Assembly: GCA_013696555.1 (NCBI GenBank)
Contig: JACCYJ010000096.1
Span: 1 to 38,947 of the forward strand
From: Nocardioidaceae bacterium
GTDB taxonomy: Bacteria > Actinomycetota > Actinomycetes > Propionibacteriales > Nocardioidaceae
Reading direction: 5' to 3'
DNA length: 38,947 bases
Part shown: piece by piece, positions 25,521-33,821 of the stretch
Layout: each line of letters begins with the position of its first letter
Numbering within the stretch: the first letter of the stretch is position 1
The notes under the pieces: model-generated
Seen by the model: the letters and a program-made list of their open reading frames with translations, nothing else
Database searches by the model: none
What the model was told of the DNA's origin: nothing
Program-made: the position numbers and the translations under genes

Positions 25521-26495
25521 ATGGCACAGCTCACCCTGGCCAAGGCGCTCACCAACGGCCTGCGCGCGGCGATGGAGGCCGACCCGAAGGTCTTGATCAT
25601 GGGCGAGGACGTCGGCAAGCTCGGCGGTGTCTTCCGGGTCACCGACGGGCTGCAGAAGGACTTCGGTGAGGACCGCGTCATCGACACCCCGTTGGCTGAG
25701 TCGGGCATCCTCGGCACTGCGGTGGGTCTGGCGATCCGCGGCTACCGCCCGGTGTGCGAGATCCAGTTCGACGGGTTCGTCTACCCCGCGTACGACCAGA
25801 TCGTCAGCCAGGTCGCGAAGCTGCACTTCCGCAGCCAGGGCAAGCTGCCGATGCCGATCGTGATCCGGATCCCGTTCGGCGGTGGCATCGGTGCCGTGGA
25901 GCACCACTCGGAGAGCCCGGAGGCGCAGTTTGCTCACACCGCCGGGCTGAAGGTCGTCGCGGTGTCGAACCCGGTCGACGGGTACTTCATGATCCAGCAG
26001 GCCATCGCCTCCGACGACCCGGTTGTCTTCTTCGAACCCAAACGCCGCTACTGGGAGAAGGCCGAGCTCGACGAGACGACCGCGCCGCCGCCACTGCACA
26101 GCTCCCGGGTAGTACGAGAGGGCACCGACGTGACGGTGCTGGCGTACGGGCCGATGGTCAAGACAGCCCTCGAGGCTGCCCTCGCCGCGGCGGAGGAGGG
26201 CCGGAGCCTGGAGGTCATCGACCTGCGGACGCTCTCCCCGCTGGACATGGGACCGGTTACGGAGTCGGTGAGGAAGACCGGCCGAGCTGTCGTCGTGCAC
26301 GAGGCCGTCGTCAACCTCGGCATGGGCGCCGAGGTGGCTGCGCGGATCACCGAGTCGTGCTTCTATGAACTCGAGGCGCCGGTGATGCGGGTCGGCGGGT
26401 TCGACACGCCGTACCCCCCCAGCAGGGTGGAGGAGGAGTACCTGCCCAACCTGGACCGGGTGCTGGACGCCGTCGACCGCTCGCTCGGGTACTGA
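25521..26495 (+). CDS. bkdB: 2-oxoacid dehydrogenase E1 beta subunit
   Basis: A 324-residue transketolase-type beta subunit beginning [40 protein letters not shown]. The cofactor glutamate lies in [17 protein letters not shown], and the remaining landmarks are [35 protein letters not shown] and the C-terminal [14 protein letters not shown]. It pairs with the alpha subunit to decarboxylate the 2-oxoacid and acylate the E2 lipoyl group. ATG 25521 follows the alpha stop by one base, so translation is coupled. It is an intact family-length protein. Confidence 0.9.
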   Translation: MAQLTLAKALTNGLRAAMEADPKVLIMGEDVGKLGGVFRVTDGLQKDFGEDRVIDTPLAESGILGTAVGLAIRGYRPVCEIQFDGFVYPAYDQIVSQVAKLHFRSQGKLPMPIVIRIPFGGGIGAVEHHSESPEAQFAHTAGLKVVAVSNPVDGYFMIQQAIASDDPVVFFEPKRRYWEKAELDETTAPPPLHSSRVVREGTDVTVLAYGPMVKTALEAALAAAEEGRSLEVIDLRTLSPLDMGPVTESVRKTGRAVVVHEAVVNLGMGAEVAARITESCFYELEAPVMRVGGFDTPYPPSRVEEEYLPNLDRVLDAVDRSLGY

Positions 26496-26508
26496 GAGAG
26501 GCGAGGGC

Positions 26509-27924
26509 ATGTCAAGAGTGAGGCAGTTCAATCTCCCCGACGTCGGTGAGGGGCTGACCGAGGCCGAGATCGTCGGTTGGAAGGTCAAGCCGGGCGACAC
26601 CGTCAAGGTCAACGACGTCATCGTCGAGATCGAGACCGCGAAGTCGCTGGTCGAGCTGCCCTGCCCGTACGCGGGTACGGTCGACAAGTTGCTGGTGGGG
26701 GAGGGCGAGACGGTTGCGGTCGGCACCCCGATCATCAGGGTCTTGCTTGGGCCCATCAGTGCTGATGACTCCGCGGTTGCCTCTCCGCCGGAGGATTCGG
26801 CGGTGGAGCCTGGGCTGATCGGCGGACCCGCTCCTGGTGGGCGTACCTCGGTGCTGGTCGGCTACGGTCCGAAGACTACGGAGGCGAAGCGGCGCCCGCG
26901 CAAGGGCGCCACACCGAGCGAGCCTGCTTCGGCGGCTGCCCAGCAGAACGTGCAGATGGCCTTCGGCACCGCCCCGACGAAAGCGCCCGAGGTGTCCGCG
27001 GCGGATGCGGAGCCAGCCAATCCGGCCCTCACCCGGGAGGATGCGGACCCCCCCGGTGCGGTGACCGCACGGGTGCTGGCGAAGCCACCGGTGCGCAAGC
27101 TCGCCAAGGATCTCGGGGTCGACCTGCGCGCCGTGACGCCCAGCGGTCCCGGCGGGGTCGTCACCCGCGCGGACATCGAGGCGCACGCGAACGGCGCCGG
27201 CGCGCGTGTGCTGCCCTCGGCGGGGGAACGCGAAACGAGGCTGCCCGTCAAGGGCGTTCGCAAGATGACTGCTGCCGCGATGGTCAGCAGCGCCTTCACC
27301 GCTCCGCACGTCACCGAGTGGGTCACGTGTGACGTGTCGCGAACCATGCGGTTGGTGGGTCGGTTGCGTAAACATCGCGACTTCCGCGACACGAAGGTGT
27401 CACCGCTGCTGCTGGTGGCGAAGGCCGTGTGCCTGGCGGCTCGGCGTACTCCGGAGGTCAACGCCACCTGGGACGAGTCAGCGCAGGAGATCGTGCTGAA
27501 GCACTACGTGAATCTCGGCATCGCCGCGGCGACGCCGCGCGGGCTCATCGTGCCGAACGTCAAAGACGCCGACTCGCTGTCGTTGCGGGAGCTGGCGGAC
27601 GCGCTCGTCGAGCTGACCCGGACGGCACGCAGTGGGAAGACTCAGCCCGCGGACATGTCCGGTGGCACGTTCACGATCACCAACGTGGGGGTCTTCGGCG
27701 TCGATTCCGGGACGCCGATCCTCAATCCCGGTGAGTCAGGAATCCTGGCGTTTGGCGCCATCCGCAAGCAACCCTGGGTGGTCGCCGGTCGGGTCCGGCC
27801 GCGCGACGTGACGACGCTGGCGCTGTCGTTCGACCACCGGGTCGTCGACGGTGCCCAAGGCTCGCGGTTCCTGGCCGACGTGGCGGCAATACTCGAGGAC
27901 CCGGCGTCCGCGCTTACGTTCTGA
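26509..27924 (+). CDS. bkdC: 2-oxoacid dehydrogenase E2 (dihydrolipoyl acyltransferase)
   Basis: A 471-residue protein with one lipoyl domain (lipoylated Lys45 in [11 protein letters not shown]), a long linker, a peripheral subunit-binding domain ([15 protein letters not shown] to [12 protein letters not shown], about 195-228) and a catalytic domain (about 245-470) with [16 protein letters not shown] and the active-site [16 protein letters not shown]. It transfers the acyl group from lipoate to CoA. The single lipoyl domain and ETAKS site match actinobacterial BkdC; DlaT and SucB usually carry ETDKV or more domains. GAGG lies 10 nt before the ATG. No E3 gene is nearby, so a shared lipoamide dehydrogenase is expected. 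Confidence 0.9.
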   Translation: MSRVRQFNLPDVGEGLTEAEIVGWKVKPGDTVKVNDVIVEIETAKSLVELPCPYAGTVDKLLVGEGETVAVGTPIIRVLLGPISADDSAVASPPEDSAVEPGLIGGPAPGGRTSVLVGYGPKTTEAKRRPRKGATPSEPASAAAQQNVQMAFGTAPTKAPEVSAADAEPANPALTREDADPPGAVTARVLAKPPVRKLAKDLGVDLRAVTPSGPGGVVTRADIEAHANGAGARVLPSAGERETRLPVKGVRKMTAAAMVSSAFTAPHVTEWVTCDVSRTMRLVGRLRKHRDFRDTKVSPLLLVAKAVCLAARRTPEVNATWDESAQEIVLKHYVNLGIAAATPRGLIVPNVKDADSLSLRELADALVELTRTARSGKTQPADMSGGTFTITNVGVFGVDSGTPILNPGESGILAFGAIRKQPWVVAGRVRPRDVTTLALSFDHRVVDGAQGSRFLADVAAILEDPASALTF

Positions 27925-27935
27925 GCTCCTGGCCC

Positions 27936-27974
27936 GCTCCGAGGCGGATCTTGAGGGGTAAACGTCGCCGGAGC
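27936..27974. terminator. Possible bidirectional terminator hairpin
   Basis: GCTCC-GA-GGCG (27936-27946) pairs with CGCC-GGAGC (27966-27974): nine pairs with a 2-nt bulge and a 19-nt loop, between the convergent ends of the bkdC-like and paaI genes. No T tract follows on either strand, so factor-independent action is unsure. Confidence 0.35.
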
Positions 27975-28009
27975 CACCGCAAGGCATAAAGATCGGTCAG
28001 GGTCCGGGC

Positions 28010-28432
28010 TCACATCAGTGCCCCGCCGATCTCGCGGGATGTCCCCCGGAACTCCGCGACGACGGTGTCGCCGCTGCGTACGGTCACGTCGTAGATGCCG
28101 TTGCGCCCGGTGCGCTGGCGCTCGACCGCCTCGGCAACCAGCAGGTCGCCCTCTCGTACGGCGCCGAGATAGTGGATATCGCAGCGGTACGCCGCCGTAC
28201 GTCGGTTGTAGGTGTTGCAGGCGAACGCGAACGCCGAGTCGGCCAGTGCAAACGTGAACCCTCCATGGCCGATGCCGTGCCCGTTCGTCATCTCCGGCCG
28301 CACCGTCATCTCGAGCACCGCCCGGCCCGGTGCGATGTCGATGATGCGCATGCGCAGTGCCTGGCTGGCCCGGTCCTCGGCCCACATGGCAGTTGCGCAC
28401 GCACTCGCCATCGCTGCGGGGTCGTCGGCCAT
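28010..28432 (-). CDS. paaI: Hotdog-fold acyl-CoA thioesterase, PaaI type
   Basis: A 140-residue hotdog thioesterase. The motif MTNGHGIGHGGFTFALADSAFAFACN contains the asparagine, histidine-glycine-glycine and catalytic aspartate region of PaaI, and ALRMRIIDIAPGRAVLEMTVRPE leads into it. PaaI hydrolyses ring-hydroxylated phenylacetyl-CoA and rescues CoA trapped in dead-end intermediates. A paaN gene lies 900 bp away, which supports the name. On the minus strand TACGTT (28439-28444) lies 6 nt before the ATG, so the transcript may be leaderless. Confidence 0.87.
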   Translation of the reverse strand: MADDPAAMASACATAMWAEDRASQALRMRIIDIAPGRAVLEMTVRPEMTNGHGIGHGGFTFALADSAFAFACNTYNRRTAAYRCDIHYLGAVREGDLLVAEAVERQRTGRNGIYDVTVRSGDTVVAEFRGTSREIGGALM

Positions 28433-28812
28433 GCCGGCAACGTAGTACGGCGACCATCGCCAGCTCTTGTTGGCTCCGAACGGACACCGAACTGCGACAT
28501 CACCGTGCTCGCGTTCAATCGGTGAGCACGGGGGCCTGCACCTTGGTCCCCTTTGCCTGTCCCGCGGGAAACAACGACCGCGAGCAGCATGAAGGAACGT
28601 CCATGCATTGGCACAGAACCACGTTGGCAGGAAGCGCTAGGGCGCTCACGGCTTTGGCCGCTGGCGGCGGTGGAAGCGGCGGTGAAGCAGGCGCCCACGA
28701 CCCGGCGTGCTCGAACGAGTTCTTCCTCGACTGTGACAACAACGCAGAGACGCTACGGGCGCCGAGTTGTGGTACCGCCATACCGATGCGGCCCGGAACG
28801 TGCTGGCGAGCG
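28433..28812. other. Gene-poor interval between paaI and a GNAT gene; possible secreted-protein remnant
   Basis: No convincing intact gene. On the plus strand, ATG 28603 follows GAAGGAA by about 6 nt and opens MHWHRTTLAGSARALTALAA, like the start of an export signal. A glycine/serine stretch (GGGGSGGEAG) and cysteine-containing text (ACSNEFFLDCDNN) follow, but the hydrophobic core is missing and the frame then runs antisense into the GNAT gene. This could be a decayed lipoprotein or secreted protein gene. I see no tRNA or clear hairpin here. Confidence 0.3.
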
Positions 28813-29304
28813 TCACGGGAACTGCTTCACCAGCATCGAGCTGACCTTGCCGTTGCCCTGCGGCAGTCGCCCCATCTCGACATAGTCGCGTCGCCGGTGG
28901 AACTCGATCGACGGTCCGTTCGGCGGTTCCACGTACACCTCCAGCGCCATCAGGCCACGCTCGCGGGCGCGCTCCTCAGCCGCGTCGTAGATCGCGGAGC
29001 CGATACCGCTGCGTCGGTGATCGGGTGACACGACCACCCGGTCGAGGTAGGAGAAGTCTCCTAGCCGCTCCCGGAACCAGCGGTAGTTGATGCTGTCGTA
29101 TGCGGTCCCGGGGGTGAGCACGATGGTGAAACCGACGACCTGCCCGCCGTCGGCTTCGGCCACGAGGCACATATCGGCCATCCCGACGAGCCACGCCAGC
29201 CGCGCGGCGTCGAGCGTCGCCACCGCGTCGAGATTGGCCTGGTTCAGCGCCAGGACGGCCTCGGCATCGGTGGCGTCGTACGGGCGAAGGCGCATGGCTC
29301 TCAT
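28813..29304 (-). CDS. GNAT-family N-acetyltransferase
   Basis: About 163 residues. The acetyl-CoA-binding motif A is YLDRVVVSPDHRRSGIGSAIYDAAEERARERG, with V-x-x-x-x-R-x-x-G-I-G recognisable, preceded by VVGFTIVLTPG (motif C/D strand) and followed by the motif B-like ALEVYVEPPNGPSIEFHRRRDYVEMGRL. The substrate is unknown. ATG 29304 (MRAMRLRPYD) and ATG 29295 (MRLRPYD) are both possible; the start region is 14 bp from the divergent paaN gene. The reading frame continues upstream to 29910, but that part is antisense to paaN and is not coding. Confidence 0.85.
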   Translation of the reverse strand: MRAMRLRPYDATDAEAVLALNQANLDAVATLDAARLAWLVGMADMCLVAEADGGQVVGFTIVLTPGTAYDSINYRWFRERLGDFSYLDRVVVSPDHRRSGIGSAIYDAAEERARERGLMALEVYVEPPNGPSIEFHRRRDYVEMGRLPQGNGKVSSMLVKQFP

Positions 29305-29318
29305 GCTGGCAGACTGAT

Positions 29319-31001
29319 GTGGTGACTGCCGCACCCTCCGACTTCGCATCCCGCCATCGCGAGCTGCTCGAGCAGGCGCTCGTCGCGATCCGCAAACGTG
29401 AGTACTTCTCCGCCTATCCGGAGTCGCCGAGCCCGAAGGTCTATGGCGAGCACGCCGCTGCGGATGGCAGGGCCGCCTTCGAGGCCTGGCTCGGCTCGCC
29501 CTTCCCCCTCGCGACGCCGGGCGGCGACGGTGTGGTGGCGACGGAGACGTCGCCCTTCGGCATCGACGTCGGCGTCTCGTACCCACGGGTACGGCCCGAC
29601 GGTATCGAGACGCTGTTGGCGGTGGCCGCCGAGGCCATCCCCGCCTGGCGTGACGCCGGCCCGGACGCCAGGAGCGGGGTGTGCCTGGAGATCCTGGCCC
29701 GATTGCAGGCACGCGTGTTCGAGCTCGCCAACGCAGTGATGCACACCTCGGGCCAGGCGTTTGTGATGGCGTTCCAGGCCGGTGGCGCGCATGCGCTCGA
29801 CCGTGCCCTCGAGGCGGTTGCGTACTCCTACGATGAGATGACCCGGCACCCGGAGGCGGCGATCTGGGAGAAGCCGGGGCGCGACGAGCCGCTGCGGATG
29901 ACGAAGACATATACGGTCGTTCCCCGCGGGATCGCGCTGTCGATCGGCTGCAACACGTTCCCGACGTGGAACTCCTGGCCCGGCATCTTCGCCTCGCTGG
30001 TGTGCGGCAACCCTGTCGTGGTCAAGCCGCACCCGCGGGCGGTGCTGCCGCTGGCAATCACCGTGCAGGTGTGCCAGGAGGTGCTCGCGGAGGCCGGTTT
30101 TGCCCCCGAGCTGGTCACTCTCGCCGCCGAGGACCCCGCCGATGGGCTGGCGGCCGTGCTGGCGGTGCGGTCGGAGGTTCGGCTGGTCGACTTCACCGGG
30201 TCCAACGCTTTTGGCGACTGGCTGGAGACGCACGGCACCCAGGCCGTGGTGTTCACCGAGAAGTCCGGCGTCAACACCGTCGTGATCGACTCGACCGACT
30301 CGTACCGCGGCATGTGCTTCAACCTGGCGTTCTCGCTGGCGCTCTACACCGGGCAGATGTGCACCGCCCCACAGAACCTGTTCGTCCCCGCCGCTGGCAT
30401 CGATACCGACGAGGGACATCAGTCGTACGACGACGTGGCTGCCGGAATCGGTGCGGCGCTCGACAAACTGCTGGGCGACGACGCCAAGGCGGTCGAGCTG
30501 CTCGGCGCCGTCGTCAATCCCGGAGTGCTCGAGCGACTCGACGCCGCGCCAACGCGGGGGCGGGTGCTGGTGGAGTCACGCCCGGTGGCGCATCCGACCT
30601 ACCCGGACGCCGTCGTCCGCACGCCGTTGCTGCTCGGGTTGGACCTCGACGATGCGGAGGTCTACGCCGAGGAATGCTTTGGGCCGGTGGCCTACCTCAT
30701 CGAGACGCCGTCGACGGCCGAGTCGATCGAGACGTTCCGACGTACGGCGCGTGAGCACGGTGCGATGACGGCTTCGGTCTACACGACCGACGAGGCGGTG
30801 CTCGCGTCGATGCGGTCGGCATCACTCGACGCCGGGGTTGCGTTGAGCGAGAACCTGACCGGGCAGGTGTTCGTGAACCAGTCAGCTGCGTTCTCGGACT
30901 TTCACGGTACGGGCGCCAACCCGGCGGCGAACTCGGCCTACACCGACGCCGCCTACGTCGCGTCCCGGTTCCGTATCGTCCAGTCCCGCCGCCACGCCTG
31001 A
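29319..31001 (+). CDS. paaN: Phenylacetate degradation aldehyde dehydrogenase PaaN, actinobacterial type
   Basis: A 560-residue aldehyde dehydrogenase-like protein. Conserved parts are YPESPSPKVYGE near the start, SIGCNTFPTWNSWPGIFASLVCGNPVVVKPHP (cofactor site), the VDFTGSNAFGDWL loop, VFTEKSGVN with the general-base glutamate, and GQMCTAPQNLF with catalytic Cys348. The length and the PESPS/PTWNSWPG motifs match PaaN, which acts in aerobic phenylacetate breakdown. This form lacks a fused enoyl-CoA hydratase domain. paaI is nearby, but no paaABCDE oxygenase genes are in the window. GTG 29322 would give a leaderless start 6 nt after CAGACT and is as likely as GTG 29319. Confidence 0.88.
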   Translation: MVTAAPSDFASRHRELLEQALVAIRKREYFSAYPESPSPKVYGEHAAADGRAAFEAWLGSPFPLATPGGDGVVATETSPFGIDVGVSYPRVRPDGIETLLAVAAEAIPAWRDAGPDARSGVCLEILARLQARVFELANAVMHTSGQAFVMAFQAGGAHALDRALEAVAYSYDEMTRHPEAAIWEKPGRDEPLRMTKTYTVVPRGIALSIGCNTFPTWNSWPGIFASLVCGNPVVVKPHPRAVLPLAITVQVCQEVLAEAGFAPELVTLAAEDPADGLAAVLAVRSEVRLVDFTGSNAFGDWLETHGTQAVVFTEKSGVNTVVIDSTDSYRGMCFNLAFSLALYTGQMCTAPQNLFVPAAGIDTDEGHQSYDDVAAGIGAALDKLLGDDAKAVELLGAVVNPGVLERLDAAPTRGRVLVESRPVAHPTYPDAVVRTPLLLGLDLDDAEVYAEECFGPVAYLIETPSTAESIETFRRTAREHGAMTASVYTTDEAVLASMRSASLDAGVALSENLTGQVFVNQSAAFSDFHGTGANPAANSAYTDAAYVASRFRIVQSRRHA

Positions 31002-31062
31002 GCCCTTTTGCGGCACGGGGGCGGGTGGGCGTGCGAGGCGGGTCGGGTGGCAGGGTTTGGGC

Positions 31063-31455
31063 ATGGGACTGCTCATCAACCACGTCACCTTCGATGCCCA
31101 CGACCCGTACCAGATCGGATCGTTCTGGGCTGCTGCCACGGGTGGGTCGCTGGACGACGACGACCACCCCGGTGATCCGGCGGCCTTGTTGGTGGTACGC
31201 ACCAACGCCGGCGGCGAGGTCAGGGTGCTGTTCGAGCAGGTGCCGGACGACAAGGTCGTGAAAAACCGTGTCCATCTGGACGTCTGGCCCACCGACCGCA
31301 CTCGCGACGACGAGGTCGAGCATCTTGTGGGGCTCGGCGCGAGAGTCGTGGCCGACTGCCGCCGTCCCGACGGCACCGGGTGGGTCGTCATGGCCGACCC
31401 CGAGGGCAACGAGTTCTGCGTCGAACGCAGCGCCGCCGAGCGCCCGGAGAGCTGA
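31063..31455 (+). CDS. VOC-family (glyoxalase-like) protein
   Basis: A 130-residue vicinal-oxygen-chelate fold protein with two beta-alpha-beta-beta-beta units: INHVTFDAHDPYQIGSFWAAATGG in the first and VHLDVWPTDRTRDDEVEHLVGLGARVV with DPEGNEFCVE in the second. The histidines and the terminal glutamate are positioned as in the Glyoxalase_6 group, so a metal site is likely; the substrate is not known. ATG 31063 is preferred over the in-frame TTG at 31057. Confidence 0.85.
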   Translation: MGLLINHVTFDAHDPYQIGSFWAAATGGSLDDDDHPGDPAALLVVRTNAGGEVRVLFEQVPDDKVVKNRVHLDVWPTDRTRDDEVEHLVGLGARVVADCRRPDGTGWVVMADPEGNEFCVERSAAERPES

Positions 31456-31549
31456 CCGCGGGGGCGGTGGACGGAGGTGACAAGTCGCGGGAAGCGGAGG
31501 CGGCGGACGCGGACCGGCCAACACGCATGGTCGTCGCTCCACGCCCTGC

Positions 31550-31589
31550 TAGACTCCAACCTGACGCCCCAGACAGGGGCTCTTTCTTT
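31550..31589 (+). promoter_or_regulatory. Promoter -10 box and leader terminator-like hairpin of the DEAD-box helicase gene
   Basis: TAGACT (31550-31555) is a good -10 box. About 4 nt after the expected start of transcription, GCCCC-AGACA-GGGGC (31566-31580) forms a compact hairpin followed at once by TCTTTCTTT (31581-31589), an intrinsic-terminator layout. It lies 62 bp upstream of the GTG start at 31652, so it is within the leader of the helicase mRNA. Confidence 0.55.
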
Positions 31590-31651
31590 GCCCGTCTGCA
31601 GATCATCAGTGTCGTGCGGCCGGAACCGCCGCTCACGACCCTGGAGTACTT

Positions 31652-32974
31652 GTGTCCTCGCGCCCCACCATGACCCCTGCCGGCACTGACTTCGCCGCGC
31701 TGAACCTCACGCCGAACCTGGTCCGCGCACTGCGCCGCCACGGCATCTCGACGCCCACCCCGGTGCAGGCAGCCGTCATCCCAGACGCACTTGCCGGCCG
31801 GGATATCTTGGCCCGGGCGCGCACCGGCTCCGGCAAGACGCTGGCCTTCGGGCTGCCGATCGTTGCCCGCCTCGCTGGTGGGCGCAGTCATCCCAAGGCC
31901 CCGCGGGCACTGGTCGTGGCGCCGACCCGTGAGTTGGCCGCCCAGATTCGCCAGGCGATGGAGCCCATTGCCCAGGCGGCCCAGCTTCGAGTCGCCACGG
32001 TCTACGGTGGCACCCCCTACGACGCCCAGATCCGGCGGCTGCGGGAAGGGGTTGACGTGGTGATCGCCACGCCGGGTCGCCTCGACGACCTGATTCGCCG
32101 GGGAACCTGCCGACTCGACGCGATCGAGATGACCGTGCTGGACGAGGCCGACCACCTGTGCGACCTCGGCTTCTACCCGGCTGTCGACGCCTTGCTGCGG
32201 CTAACGCCCGCGAGCGGCCAGCGGCTGCTGCTGTCGGCGACTCTCGACGGCGACGTCGACCGTCTGGTACGCACTCACCTTCGCGAGCCGGTACGCCACG
32301 AGATCGACCCCGGTGACGGAGTGGCGAGCACCATGGACCATCACGTCTTGGTCGTGGGCCACTCGGGCAAGCGGGAGGCGGCGACGGCGCTGCTCCGGGC
32401 AAATCCGCGCTCGATCGTCTTCACCCGAACGCGGCACGGTGCCAGTGCTCTGGCCAAGCAGCTCTGCGCCGCCGGTGTCGGTGCGGTCGACTTGCACGGC
32501 AACCTCACCCAGCGGGTGCGGGAGCGCAACCTGAGCAGGTTCAAGTCCGGCCAGGCAAGCGTCGTCGTCGCGACCGACATCGCGGCTCGCGGCATTCACG
32601 TCGACCATGTCGGTCTCGTCGTCCACTACGACGTGCCGACCGCGGCAAAGGCCTATCTCCACCGCTCTGGACGCACTGCTCGGGCAGGTGAGAGCGGTGC
32701 CGTCGTGACCATGACCACGCCGGACTTCGTCGACGCCGTCGTACGGCTTCAGCAGGTAGCAGGCGTCGCGGCACGTCACCATGACGTCCGGACGGCTCCG
32801 CAACCGATGACGGTGCGGGCACTCTCCGACTCCGGGCAACCGGCGCCACCGATCATCCAGGTCGCCCGCGCGGGGCGTCCGCGGCGCAGCACCGGACGAC
32901 CTTCACCGGGGCGCAGCGGACGCGGCGATCAGCGCCGTCGGTCGCGTCAGTACGCCGGCAGCCGGGGCCGGTAG
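31652..32974 (+). CDS. DEAD-box ATP-dependent RNA helicase
   Basis: A 440-residue helicase with a full motif set: Q motif region (LTPNLVRALRRHGISTPTPVQ), I ARTGSGKT, Ia APTRELAAQ, Ib TPGRLDDL, II DEAD, III SAT, IV IVFTRT, V VATDIAARGIHVDHVGLVV and VI HRSGRTARAG. The last 50 residues are rich in arginine and glycine, the usual RNA-binding tail of RhlE/DeaD-type enzymes, which remodel structured RNA in ribosome assembly and cold response. GGAG lies 5 nt before GTG 31652; ATG 31670 is in frame. A hairpin with a T-rich tail in the leader suggests control by termination. Confidence 0.93.
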   Translation: MSSRPTMTPAGTDFAALNLTPNLVRALRRHGISTPTPVQAAVIPDALAGRDILARARTGSGKTLAFGLPIVARLAGGRSHPKAPRALVVAPTRELAAQIRQAMEPIAQAAQLRVATVYGGTPYDAQIRRLREGVDVVIATPGRLDDLIRRGTCRLDAIEMTVLDEADHLCDLGFYPAVDALLRLTPASGQRLLLSATLDGDVDRLVRTHLREPVRHEIDPGDGVASTMDHHVLVVGHSGKREAATALLRANPRSIVFTRTRHGASALAKQLCAAGVGAVDLHGNLTQRVRERNLSRFKSGQASVVVATDIAARGIHVDHVGLVVHYDVPTAAKAYLHRSGRTARAGESGAVVTMTTPDFVDAVVRLQQVAGVAARHHDVRTAPQPMTVRALSDSGQPAPPIIQVARAGRPRRSTGRPSPGRSGRGDQRRRSRQYAGSRGR

Positions 32975-33002
32975 CAGGCGCCCGAGCGCCCGCCCGGATC
33001 CG

Positions 33003-33218
33003 TCAGCGGTCCTCGATGCGCCGCTCTTCGACGCGCGAGGTGTGTGAGGTGTGAGCTCGCTGCTGGTTCATGACCAGCGCGAGGATGATCGCGAGCAGTC
33101 CGCAGGCGATCAGGATCCAGCCCAGTGAGAAGTTCTCGACCCCCGGAATGTCGACGTCGACAGCGAACACGATGATGGCTCCGACGGCTATCAGGAAGAT
33201 GCCGATTCCGATGCCCAT
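33003..33218 (-). CDS. Small two-helix membrane protein (DUF6458-like)
   Basis: A 71-residue protein with two membrane helices: GIGIFLIAVGAIIVFAVDVDI and LGWILIACGLLAIILALV, joined by PGVENFSLG, and a short charged C-terminus. The pattern matches the small actinobacterial DUF6458 proteins, whose role is unknown. AAGGAGG lies 5 nt before the ATG, an unusually strong ribosome binding site for this window, so expression is probably high. It is convergent with the helicase gene and divergent from the Rrf2 gene. Confidence 0.8.
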   Translation of the reverse strand: MGIGIGIFLIAVGAIIVFAVDVDIPGVENFSLGWILIACGLLAIILALVMNQQRAHTSHTSRVEERRIEDR

Positions 33219-33359
33219 GGTTCCTCCTTGGGAAGCGGGTAGGGCCCACTTCCGAGCGATGAGATTACATGCCGTGATCTCCCGATGACTGGGTAACACG
33301 CGAACTGTGCGTCGTCGACGTATCGCTCCGGCCGGACAGCTCTCTGACACACTTGCCGG

Positions 33360-33818
33360 GTGCGGGTATCGGCCAAGTCTGACTACGCCTTGCGCGCCCT
33401 GATCGAGATTGCCGGGAGGACTGACGGCACACCGGTGTCCGCCGAGGAGATCGGGCGGCTGCAGGGGATCCCGCACGGCTTCCTCCAGGCGATTCTCGCC
33501 GACCTGCGTCGCGCCAGCGTCGTGGTCAGCCAGCGTGGCCAGTCCGGTGGTTGGCGGCTGGCGCGTCCGGCGACCGAGGTGACCATCGCGGACGTGATCC
33601 GTGCAGTCGACGGCCCACTGGTCAGTGTGTACGGCCTCCGTCCGGAGTCGGTCAGCTACAACGAGGCTGCGATGGTGCTGCAGCACGTGTGGATTGCGGC
33701 TCGCAGCAGCCTGCGCGATGTTTTCGAGGGCGTGTCCATCCAAAACCTCGCTGACGGCCGGCTGCCGCGACCGGTGGCGGCGATGACCCGCGATGAGGAC
33801 GCCTGGCGCCCGCACTGA
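33360..33818 (+). CDS. Rrf2-family transcriptional regulator without cysteines
   Basis: A 152-residue winged-helix regulator beginning MRVSAKSDYALRALIEIA, followed by the recognition region SAEEIGRLQGIPHGFLQAILADLRRASVV and the wing SQRGQSGGWRLARP, the family hallmark. IscR- and NsrR-type members hold an iron-sulphur cluster with three cysteines; this protein has none, so it cannot bind a cluster in that way. The regulated genes are unknown. The GTG start lies directly after TTGCCGG with a weak -10 (CACACT, 33348-33353), suggesting a leaderless mRNA. It is divergent from the DUF6458-like gene. Confidence 0.87.
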   Translation: MRVSAKSDYALRALIEIAGRTDGTPVSAEEIGRLQGIPHGFLQAILADLRRASVVVSQRGQSGGWRLARPATEVTIADVIRAVDGPLVSVYGLRPESVSYNEAAMVLQHVWIAARSSLRDVFEGVSIQNLADGRLPRPVAAMTRDEDAWRPH

Positions 33819-33821
33819 GCC

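Noticed and set aside
24287-26756. Long antisense frames (476 and 420 codons) across the bkd operon
   Set aside because: Same codon-bias effect; products are low-complexity and the plus-strand genes carry full catalytic motifs.
28480-28602. Riboswitch in the region before ATG 28603
   Set aside because: I could not fold the segment into a known aptamer by eye, and no intact gene follows it.
29305-29910. A longer N-terminal extension of the GNAT protein
   Set aside because: The extension is antisense to the conserved 5' half of paaN and reads as arginine/proline-rich shadow sequence.
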